Shown in pieces: positions 9,161-16,032 of a stretch of DNA of 64,000 nucleotides. The notes under the pieces are model-generated. The model saw only the letters and a program-made list of their open reading frames with translations. It made no database searches and was not told the origin of the DNA. The stretch comes from Bacteroidota bacterium. Lineage in GTDB: Bacteria; Bacteroidota; Bacteroidia; Bacteroidales; Prolixibacteraceae. Position 1 is the first letter of the stretch. Each line of letters starts with the position of its first letter. The DNA is taken from the NCBI GenBank assembly GCA_023251455.1, contig JAHEYT010000037.1:43552-107551 (forward strand), read 5' to 3'. The position numbers and the translations under genes are program-made.

Positions 9161-9670
9161 TTATATTTCCTGAAAGGCTGTTCGTTCAAACTCCAGAACT
9201 TCCATATCGCGGATGTTTTTACCGTCGATTACAAACCTGACTGCCGTACAAACCTGATGAAATCCTTTATTTCCGGCAGCTCCGGGGTTAATGTGCAGCA
9301 GATGATATTTCGGGTCGAAAATAACTTTCAGGATATGCGAATGCCCGCAAATAAATAACTGGGGAGCTTTTATCTTGAATTGATTGCGGACAAGGGTTTC
9401 GTATCTTCCGGGGTAACCGCCAATGTGAGTCATCAAAACATCAACTTCTTCGCAAAAAAAACGTTGATCAGCCGGAAACATTTTTCGCAAAACATGATCG
9501 TCGATGTTTCCGTAAACGGCCTTGAGCGGTTTGAATGCAGACAGTCGGTCGGCCGTTTCGGCATTTCCGATGTCGCCGGCATGCCAGATTTCGTCAACAG
9601 ATTCGAAAAATTTAAAGATTCGTGAACTCAGTGTTCCGTGTGTATCTGATAATAAGCCAATTTGTTTCAT
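9161..9670 (-). CDS. YfcE/MJ0936-type metallophosphoesterase
   Basis: About 169 residues from the ATG at 9670 (an upstream in-frame ATG at 9682 would add four residues that do not fit the family start). The calcineurin-like metal ligands are all visible: GLLSDTHG near the N-terminus, HAGDIGN, YGNIDDH, THIGG and the C-terminal CGHSHI. These define the small single-domain YfcE/MJ0936 group of divalent-metal phosphodiesterases; the natural substrate is generally unknown. It converges with the sigma/membrane-protein pair and is divergent from the SixA-like gene, with 65 bases between the two starts. Confidence 0.9.
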   Translation of the reverse strand: MKQIGLLSDTHGTLSSRIFKFFESVDEIWHAGDIGNAETADRLSAFKPLKAVYGNIDDHVLRKMFPADQRFFCEEVDVLMTHIGGYPGRYETLVRNQFKIKAPQLFICGHSHILKVIFDPKYHLLHINPGAAGNKGFHQVCTAVRFVIDGKNIRDMEVLEFERTAFQEI

Positions 9671-9735
9671 GTAAAAGTGCATTTCGTAGGCATTAAAAAT
9701 AGATTAATTTTGCAGAAACAGAAAAAGAGAAGACC

Positions 9736-10227
9736 ATGAAAAGGGTAATAATTGTTCGCCATGCTAAATCGGTACCCTATGGTTACGACAATGATTTTTA
9801 TCGTGATTTAACCGATCGGGGAGAGATTGATGCTGAGAAGATTAGTGAAAAACTTAAAGATTTGGGTGTAAATCCTGAATTGGTAATTGCCAGCCCTGCA
9901 ACGCGTACAATGCATACAGCAACTATTTTTTGTCAGACCCTGGGTTACGATCGTTCAAAAATTCGTCAGGAAGAAGTCCTTTACGAAGGATTGACCACGC
10001 AAAGTTTTATTGATATGCTTCATGCTTTACCTGAACCAGTGCAAACGGTTTTCGTTTTTGGTCACAATCCAACGGTTTATTACCTGGCCTATAACCTGGT
10101 GAAGTACTTTAACTCCGATATGCCAACCTGTTCGACTGTTGCCATCGATTTCCAGGTTGAAAAATGGTCAGACGTTTCTGCCCGTGTGGGTCGGCTTGCT
10201 TTTCAGTTAACACCTAAATCAATATAG
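9736..10227 (+). CDS. SixA-like histidine phosphatase
   Basis: A 163-residue single-domain member of the histidine phosphatase superfamily. The catalytic RHAKS motif is at residues 8-12, a conserved Arg lies in SPATRTMHTA, and the second catalytic His is in FGHNP. Short proteins of this kind resemble SixA, which removes phosphate from histidine phosphotransfer domains; whether this one acts on a phosphoprotein or a small phosphomonoester cannot be seen. It is followed 63 bases later by rsmE on the same strand. Confidence 0.88.
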   Translation: MKRVIIVRHAKSVPYGYDNDFYRDLTDRGEIDAEKISEKLKDLGVNPELVIASPATRTMHTATIFCQTLGYDRSKIRQEEVLYEGLTTQSFIDMLHALPEPVQTVFVFGHNPTVYYLAYNLVKYFNSDMPTCSTVAIDFQVEKWSDVSARVGRLAFQLTPKSI

Positions 10228-10234
10228 ACCTCAT

Positions 10235-10275
10235 ATCTCAAGCAAGCAGACTTGGAACTTGGAATTTGAAACCTC
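10235..10275. repeat. Short ACTTGGAACTTGG interspersed repeat before rsmE
   Basis: The gap before rsmE contains AGACTTGGAACTTGGAATTTGAAACC, sharing its ACTTGGAACTTG core with the stretch at about 49838-49877 at the start of the DUF1573 lipoprotein gene. Such simple repeats are scattered in Bacteroidota genomes and have no known role. Confidence 0.45.
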
Positions 10276-10290
10276 AAACTTATTTGAATC

Positions 10291-10992
10291 ATGCACATTT
10301 TCTATACTCCCGAACTTTCCGAAAAAACATATATTCTTGACGAAACCGAATCGAAGCATTGTGTTCGGGTTTTGAGGCTCGAAAAAGGCGATGAAATTAC
10401 TTTGGTTGACGGTCGTGGCGGATTTTTTACTGCTGAGATTTCAGATCCGAATCCCAAACGGTGTGCTGTAAATGTAACTAAATCGGAATTGAATTTTGGG
10501 CTCCGGAATTTTCAGATCCATATCGCAATTGCGCCGACTAAAAACATTGAGCGCATCGAATGGTTTCTGGAAAAGGCTACCGAAATCGGCATCAATCAGG
10601 TTACCCCGCTGCTTTGCCGCCATTCCGAACGAAAGGAAATCAAGCACGATCGGCTCGAAAAAGTGATGATTTCAGCCATGAAACAATCGCTGAAAGCGTA
10701 TTTACCTCAACTCGATGAACTGACTAAATTCAATGAATTCATACGCCAGCCTTTTGATGGGCAGAAGTTTATTGCCCATTGCGATGAACAGCATCGCGAG
10801 TTGCTAAAAAATGTAGTAATCCCCGACAGGAAATACCTGATTTTGATTGGGCCTGAAGGTGATTTTTCTCCGGAAGAAATAGAAATGGCGATAAATGCCG
10901 GTTTCGTGCCAGTTAGTTTAGGCGACAGCCGCCTGCGCACCGAAACTGCCGGTGTTGTGGCTTGCCATACGTTTAACTTACTCAATGAATAG
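10291..10992 (+). CDS. rsmE: 16S rRNA m3U1498 methyltransferase RsmE
   Basis: A 233-residue SPOUT-class methyltransferase. An N-terminal PUA-like domain (about 1-70, with SKHCVRVLRLEKGDEITLVDGRGG) precedes the trefoil-knot domain with ATEIGINQVTPLLCRHSER, the SAM-binding IGPEGDFSPEEI and LGDSRLRTETAGVVA. These are the hallmark motifs of RsmE, which methylates N3 of U1498 in the 30S subunit decoding region. Length is normal. The gap upstream (10228-10290) contains one of the short ACTTGGAACTTGG repeats. Confidence 0.95.
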   Translation: MHIFYTPELSEKTYILDETESKHCVRVLRLEKGDEITLVDGRGGFFTAEISDPNPKRCAVNVTKSELNFGLRNFQIHIAIAPTKNIERIEWFLEKATEIGINQVTPLLCRHSERKEIKHDRLEKVMISAMKQSLKAYLPQLDELTKFNEFIRQPFDGQKFIAHCDEQHRELLKNVVIPDRKYLILIGPEGDFSPEEIEMAINAGFVPVSLGDSRLRTETAGVVACHTFNLLNE

Positions 10993-11007
10993 TAAGGTTG
11001 AGCGAAA

Positions 11008-12717
11008 TCATTTCGAGAGCATTGGTTTGCCCGGAGTAACACCGTTTTCATTAAAGGCATCAATCTGAAACCAATATATCCTTTTTTTATCGGGGCAATG
11101 AATGGTTAACCGAGTCTTTTTATACACCTGAAGGCTGTGGTATAACTTATCTTTATCGGTACCATACCGGATATTGTAACCAGTGGTATTTGCCTGCTTT
11201 TTCCATGACATTTTAATTACCTGGGGGTCACGGTAATCTCTTATTGCCCGAAATTCATTCACCTTTTTTGGTTTACGATGTGATCCATTTCCGAAGATTC
11301 GTAATTCAGAAATGGCGAAAGGACCCTCGGGTGCCCTGTAATTGGTAATTTTAAAATATTGTGCTTGAACTGGATTCTTTATTTCTTCATAAGGATTTAT
11401 CTGGAATTCGAGGTTCTTTGTTTTATCGCTCAACTTTTTCCAAGTCTTTTTGTCGATAGAATATTCAATAAGATAACGGCGGGTATGCGCGGTGTCGGCC
11501 TTGACGATCTGGGTTTTGTTTTCAGGAAAAAAAAGTTGAAATGCATTAATCGTGCAAACCGAACCTAAGTCGACACTCAACCATTCACCCTTTTTCCCGG
11601 TTTGGGCACTCCAGTAAGTTCCTAAATTTTCGTCAAAAGCAGAAGCTGTTGGGCTGGAAAATAAAGTTGAAGATGCCTGTGATGTCAGGTTATCCGAAAG
11701 TAGTGCCCATTCCGGATTAAGTTTATCTATGTTGATATTTTTGTGGTTCGGCATGATGATCGGGTAATCGCCAAAATCAGTTTTTGTGAATAAGTTACCA
11801 TCCTTATCGAAACCAGCAGGGAAAAGTCCCAGTCTGGATTGATTTTCTCTATTCCCAGGTGTTGTGATGGTTGCAATGTGCCACCAGTTTCCGTATTTAT
11901 CGGCAAAAGTTGACCCGTTGCTGGCTCCGCTGAGAAACCCATCAGGCCGATATGAAAAAGGATTATTGGCGGCATATACAAAAGGTCCTGTCGGAGTATC
12001 TGATACATACACAACATCGCAATAATTGTTAAATCCTTTGCTTATCTCGGCACACTGATAATAATATTTTCCATTGTATTTATTCATCCACGAACCTTGA
12101 GCATTGTAGCTGCCTGTTTTTTCAGAAACGTTTTTGGATTTTTTCAGACCGCTTTTCAAGGGATTTGTTTTTTTACAGACCATAGGGACTCCCAATGGTT
12201 CAAGCAAATTGTTTGGATCCAATTCGCGTGACATCACCCCATCATTATTCGTACATCCATAGTAACAGTAAACCCTTCCATCGGTATCAGCAAAAACAGC
12301 AAAATCGCTTATCATCGACAGCAGCATTGAATTGCCATACACTTCCCACTTTCCGCTGGCTGGATCTTTGGTGCGAAACATTGTGCCGTTGAGCGATGTG
12401 AAAAAATAGATCCAGTCGCCGATAACAACTGCTGTCGGCGCATCATTTTCTACCGGCAGGTTTGTGGCAGATACAAATTTCCATGAAATTAAGTCGCTGG
12501 AATACCAATATCCACCGGCATTTGAAGCAAATAAATAATAATTGTCCTTGTATAGCACAACGGTTGGGTCGGTAAGATCATGTTTTGATGACAGATCCAA
12601 ACTAAATTTATTACTCAGGTTCAGTGGGTTGCAATACGTTTGACAGCTTGCTGGATTTACTTGTATTCCAAGTAAAACGATTAATGTAAGTAACGAAATC
12701 GCAAGCCTTATTTTCAT
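11008..12717 (-). CDS. Secreted GH43-like protein with F5/8 type C domain; catalytic acid apparently replaced
   Basis: A 569-residue exported protein (signal peptide 1-25). The five-bladed GH43 propeller spans about 27-320; a discoidin/F5-8C carbohydrate-binding domain follows at about 345-480 (AFDENLGTYWSAQTGKKGEW) and a fibronectin-III-like end at about 490-569. The usual base (Asp50 in DLTDP) and the pKa-modulating Asp (Asp138 in ISDFAVFAD) are present. At the position where this subgroup normally has a Glu in an EGAWM-type motif, the protein reads NAQGSWM, so residue 207 is Gln (codon CAA, 12097-12099). The neighbouring motif NKYNGKYYYQ is intact. It may be inactive, binding only, or use another acid. 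It does not sit in a visible SusCD locus. Confidence 0.85.
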   Translation of the reverse strand: MKIRLAISLLTLIVLLGIQVNPASCQTYCNPLNLSNKFSLDLSSKHDLTDPTVVLYKDNYYLFASNAGGYWYSSDLISWKFVSATNLPVENDAPTAVVIGDWIYFFTSLNGTMFRTKDPASGKWEVYGNSMLLSMISDFAVFADTDGRVYCYYGCTNNDGVMSRELDPNNLLEPLGVPMVCKKTNPLKSGLKKSKNVSEKTGSYNAQGSWMNKYNGKYYYQCAEISKGFNNYCDVVYVSDTPTGPFVYAANNPFSYRPDGFLSGASNGSTFADKYGNWWHIATITTPGNRENQSRLGLFPAGFDKDGNLFTKTDFGDYPIIMPNHKNINIDKLNPEWALLSDNLTSQASSTLFSSPTASAFDENLGTYWSAQTGKKGEWLSVDLGSVCTINAFQLFFPENKTQIVKADTAHTRRYLIEYSIDKKTWKKLSDKTKNLEFQINPYEEIKNPVQAQYFKITNYRAPEGPFAISELRIFGNGSHRKPKKVNEFRAIRDYRDPQVIKMSWKKQANTTGYNIRYGTDKDKLYHSLQVYKKTRLTIHCPDKKRIYWFQIDAFNENGVTPGKPMLSK

Positions 12718-12738
12718 ATTGTAATTGTATTTTCCTGA

Positions 12739-13968
12739 TTATGTACTTAGTGCCTGTTCAATATCTTCAATCAGATCGTCTGCTCCTTCAATACCAACCG
12801 AAAGTCGCATCATACCCGGGCGGATTCCCATTTTCAATCGTTCACTTTCCGGAAATTCAGCATAAATAGTTGAGTACGGATGGATAATCAGCGATTTATT
12901 GTCGTTCAGGTTGGTAGCACGGCGAATGACTTTCAGACGGTTCATAAAGCTGAAACATTCGTCCTGACTTGACAGATCAAACGTCATTACGGTTCCAGGG
13001 ACACCTCCAAACTGACTAACTGCCAGATCGTAATAAGGTGAATCTTTTAATCCCGGATAATCAACACGTGTAACTTTTAAATTTTGCTGAAAGAATTCAC
13101 CCAGTTTCAGACAATTCTGGTAACAACGCTCCACGCGCAATTCCAGAATATCCAGTCCGGCAATCATGTAATTGGCAGTATGGGCTGTCATTGGCATTCC
13201 CAGATTCCGGTAATAGTTTTTCCGGAGACGGGCAACAAACGCATCTTTACCGAATTTCTTTGAAAATTCCAAGCAGTTTGGGTTTTGGCTCCATTCATAA
13301 ATACCATTCTCAATGATCATTCCGCCAACAGCAGTTGCACCACCCGAAATAAATTTGGTGGTCGACATCACTTCCACATGCACGCCTAACGATTTTGAGC
13401 TGAAAACAGAAGGTGGTGTAATGGTACTGTCAGAAATCAGTAAAATACCATGTTTATTGGCAATTTCAGCAAGTTTCCTGATGTCGGCAATTTCGAGCTG
13501 TGGATTAGTTACGGTCTCAAAATAGATAGCACGTGTATTTTGGTCGATCAGAGGCTCAATCAAATCAATTTTGGTAGTGTCCACAAAACGGGTTTCCACT
13601 CCATAGGCCGAAAGACTTTGCTCGAACAACGCCAACGTGTGTCCAAAAAGATGTTTTCCTGAAATGATGTTGTCGCCCTGTTTGCAAATGGCCAGCATTG
13701 TGGCTGAAATGGCTGACATTCCTGACGATACTGCAAGCACATGGTGAGCGCCGGTTAAAGTTCTGACTTTGGTTTCGAAGTATTCGACCGTTGGATTGCT
13801 CGTTCTGGAATAAGTATGTGCCGGAAATTCACCGCGAAAGTTGGCCGCAATATCTTCAGCAGAATCAAATTCAAATGCGACTGATTCATAGATTGGCATG
13901 GCCAGTGCATTGTGTGGATCTTTTTTCGGAAAAGGTATGTTGAGTGAACGAGTTGTAAAATTCTTCAT
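12739..13968 (-). CDS. Cys/Met-metabolism PLP-dependent enzyme (gamma-synthase/lyase family)
   Basis: About 409 residues from the ATG at 13968. Family blocks are clear: YSRTSNPTVEYFE near the N-terminus, SSGMSAISATMLAI, the PLP ring-stacking region, YFETVTNPQLEIADI, the Asp-containing LISDSTITPP, the PLP lysine in STTKFISGGATAVGGMI, and LSVGIEGADDLIEDIEQAL at the C-terminus. Members include cystathionine gamma-synthase or lyase, O-acetylhomoserine sulfhydrylase and methionine gamma-lyase; which reaction applies is not certain. The frame can be read upstream to an ATG at 14070, but those 34 residues do not resemble the family start (KNFTTRSLNIPFP), so the shorter form is preferred. It is divergent from the DUF4159 gene. 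Confidence 0.9.
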   Translation of the reverse strand: MKNFTTRSLNIPFPKKDPHNALAMPIYESVAFEFDSAEDIAANFRGEFPAHTYSRTSNPTVEYFETKVRTLTGAHHVLAVSSGMSAISATMLAICKQGDNIISGKHLFGHTLALFEQSLSAYGVETRFVDTTKIDLIEPLIDQNTRAIYFETVTNPQLEIADIRKLAEIANKHGILLISDSTITPPSVFSSKSLGVHVEVMSTTKFISGGATAVGGMIIENGIYEWSQNPNCLEFSKKFGKDAFVARLRKNYYRNLGMPMTAHTANYMIAGLDILELRVERCYQNCLKLGEFFQQNLKVTRVDYPGLKDSPYYDLAVSQFGGVPGTVMTFDLSSQDECFSFMNRLKVIRRATNLNDNKSLIIHPYSTIYAEFPESERLKMGIRPGMMRLSVGIEGADDLIEDIEQALST

Positions 13969-14139
13969 TTCTGTATAATTTGGTTTTGACACCATTAAAA
14001 CGATTGCCTCAGCTTTTAGTTTTGATGCTGAGTTGACAAATTTGGCAATTATTTCAGAAAAACCGGTCATTCTTTAAATTCAAATTCCACAGACTGCTGA
14101 AACCATGCAATATTTTTATCTTTGGGGCAAATCAAATGC

Positions 14140-14793
14140 ATGTTTAAAATCGGATTTATACTGTTGGTTCTTTTGCCCGTATTGGTTTTCTCGCAGGCCA
14201 AATCGGTTAAGATTGCTGTACTGAAATACAATGGCGGCGGCGACTGGTATTCAAATCCAACTTCGGTGCCCAACCTGATTACTTTTTGCAACGACAACCT
14301 GAAAACCGATATCGATCCAGAACCGGGAACGGTTGAACCTGGAAGTCCTGATCTGTTTAATTATGCTTATGTGGATATGACTGGTCACGGAAATGTTTAT
14401 TTCTCCCAGTCCGAAGCTGATAATTTGCGCACTTATCTCGAATCGGGTGGGTTCCTGCAAATTACCGATAATTTCGGAATCGATCAGTTTATCCGGCGCG
14501 AAATGAAAAAGGTTTTTCCTGAACTCGATTTTGTTGAACTTCCTTTCGATCACCCCATCTATCATCAGAAATATCAATTTCCCGAAGGACTGCCTAAGAT
14601 ACACGAGCATGATAACAAGCAGGCTCAGGGTTTTGGACTGATCTACAAAGGTCGTTTGGTGTGTTTTTACAACTACGAATGCGATTTGGGCGACGGCTGG
14701 GAAGATCGTTCCGTCCATAACGACCCGGAAGATGTTCGCCAAAAAGCCTTGCAAATGGGAGCGAACATCATCTCTTATGTGTTTAATCAATAA
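14140..14793 (+). CDS. Secreted DUF4159-domain protein
   Basis: About 217 residues from the ATG at 14140, with a signal peptide (residues 1-19, ending F-S-Q-A). The remainder is a DUF4159 domain: KIAVLKYNGGGDWYSNPTSVPNLITFCN, YAYVDMTGHGNVYFS, LRTYLESGGFLQITDNFG and the C-terminal LGDGWEDRSVHNDPEDVRQKALQMGANII. DUF4159 has a glutamine-amidotransferase-like fold with unknown activity and is often found near MoxR-ATPase/VWA gene groups; no such genes are visible here. A TTG-started extension from 14122 would spoil the signal peptide. Confidence 0.88.
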   Translation: MFKIGFILLVLLPVLVFSQAKSVKIAVLKYNGGGDWYSNPTSVPNLITFCNDNLKTDIDPEPGTVEPGSPDLFNYAYVDMTGHGNVYFSQSEADNLRTYLESGGFLQITDNFGIDQFIRREMKKVFPELDFVELPFDHPIYHQKYQFPEGLPKIHEHDNKQAQGFGLIYKGRLVCFYNYECDLGDGWEDRSVHNDPEDVRQKALQMGANIISYVFNQ

Positions 14794-14797
14794 AAAT

Positions 14798-14876
14798 CAT
14801 CACAGCCATTAAGTCGCAAAGATCCAACAATATTTGTATTCATTTGTGTCTTCGTGCCTTTGTGGCAAAACAAACA
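14798..14876. repeat. Interspersed repeat between DUF4159 and flavodoxin genes
   Basis: The segment contains TTTGTGTCTTCGTGCCTTTG followed by TGGC, and an imperfect inverted partner GCCATTAAGTCGCAAAG. It belongs to the CACGAAGACACAAAG type of intergenic repeats often seen in Bacteroidota. The inverted arrangement could fold in the transcript. Confidence 0.4.
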
Positions 14877-14880
14877 GTTT

Positions 14881-15453
14881 ATGAAAATTATCGGCATTAA
14901 TGGAAGTCCACGCAGGCACGGAAACACTGAAATACTCATCAAAACGGTATTTGAGGAACTCGAAAAAGAAGGTATCGAAACCGAGTTTATCCAACTGGGC
15001 GGGAAGCTGGTTCATGGTTGCTCAGCTTGTGGAAAATGCCGCGAAATAAAGGATGGCCGCTGCCACATCAAGAACGATTTTCTGAATGAAGTGATTGCCA
15101 AAATGGTTGAAGCCGATGGAATTATTCTGGGTTCGCCGGTTTATTTTGCCGATATCACTACCGAAATGAAAGCCCTGATTGACGTTTCGGGCTATGTGAC
15201 GCGCGGAAACGGCCATTTGCTGCGCCGGAAAGTTGGGGCTGCCGTAATCGTTGAACGCCGTGGTGGCGCTCTTCATGCGTTCGAAACCATCAATAACTTT
15301 TTCCTGATTAACCAGATGATTGTTCCCGGATCGAGTTATTGGAACTTTGCTTTTGGCGGCGCTCCCGGCGACGTGCTCAAAGACGTAGAAGGCATGCAGA
15401 CCATGCGGACGTTGGGCGAAAATATGGCCTGGCTGATGAAAAAACTAAGTTAA
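14881..15453 (+). CDS. Flavodoxin-family NAD(P)H-dependent oxidoreductase
   Basis: About 190 residues from the ATG at 14881. The FMN-binding signature GINGSPRRHGNTEIL lies at the N-terminus; GCSACGKCREIKDGRCHIKND is the cysteine-rich stretch found in many multimeric flavodoxin-like (WrbA/iron-sulfur flavoprotein type) reductases; GIILGSPVYFADITTEMKALID follows as the second flavin contact. It probably reduces quinones, azo or other small acceptors with bound FMN; the natural substrate is unknown. The gap before it (14794-14880) carries a common interspersed repeat, so the promoter assignment is uncertain. Confidence 0.9.
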   Translation: MKIIGINGSPRRHGNTEILIKTVFEELEKEGIETEFIQLGGKLVHGCSACGKCREIKDGRCHIKNDFLNEVIAKMVEADGIILGSPVYFADITTEMKALIDVSGYVTRGNGHLLRRKVGAAVIVERRGGALHAFETINNFFLINQMIVPGSSYWNFAFGGAPGDVLKDVEGMQTMRTLGENMAWLMKKLS

Positions 15454-15476
15454 CCCCGTGACGATTAAATGTTTTT

Positions 15477-15848
15477 TTAGTTCGATGTTTTACACCTGTA
15501 CAGATTTTTGACATTGGAAACTTTACCCAAAAATGTCTGAAACTTATCCTGCTTGATATTCTCAACGACTTTTCCTTCACAATCAAGGAGTGTAATTGTT
15601 TGGACTCCAACACATAAAGGATCAGTCATCATGGTATAAAATACGGTTTGGTTGTCGTAAGTTGCCTGTAAAATAGATATTTCACAGGAACAGTTGGTCA
15701 TTGTGGTTTTTATCTCTTTTAACCACATAAGTTCTTCAATTGGATTTGCTAAATCGCAGGTCGATTTGCCTGTATTTTCGTCTTTTCCGCAACCTGAGAT
15801 AACGAATATGACTAGTAGAACTATACTGAATACTTTTACGACCTTCAT
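15477..15848 (-). CDS. Small cysteine-containing lipoprotein, DUF6970-like
   Basis: A 123-residue protein with a lipoprotein signal (lipobox I-S-G-C, Cys20). The mature part has a pattern of paired cysteines (TCDL, NCSCEI, DPLCVGV, LLDCEGKV, LYRC) and a beta-strand-rich layout: basic helix (IEELMWLKEIKTT), CSCEISILQATYDNQTVFYTMM, then TITLLDCEGKVV. It resembles the small lipoprotein at 23339-23674 and the DUF6970-type proteins of Bacteroidota. No function is known. It stands alone between convergent flavodoxin and divergent phosphoesterase genes. Confidence 0.7.
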   Translation of the reverse strand: MKVVKVFSIVLLVIFVISGCGKDENTGKSTCDLANPIEELMWLKEIKTTMTNCSCEISILQATYDNQTVFYTMMTDPLCVGVQTITLLDCEGKVVENIKQDKFQTFLGKVSNVKNLYRCKTSN

Positions 15849-16032
15849 TTGTTGTAATTAAGTTTAGTTGAAGATGTAGAACAATAACTGAAGGTTGCGT
15901 TTGATTTAATTAAAATTATAGCCTTGCTAATTTTCTGCCCTTTCTGTGTCCTGATTTCTGGAATTCTGTAGCTAATATTGTTACTTTGTAGTGCTTGAAC
16001 TAAAACTAAACTGTTTTTCAAATTCGTTTATC

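Noticed and set aside
13969..14070. N-terminal extension of the Cys/Met PLP enzyme
   Set aside because: The 34 extra residues do not fit the family and occupy the divergent promoter region of the DUF4159 gene.
14251..14790. 179-codon minus-strand frame
   Set aside because: Antisense to the DUF4159 gene, which has a signal peptide and family motifs.
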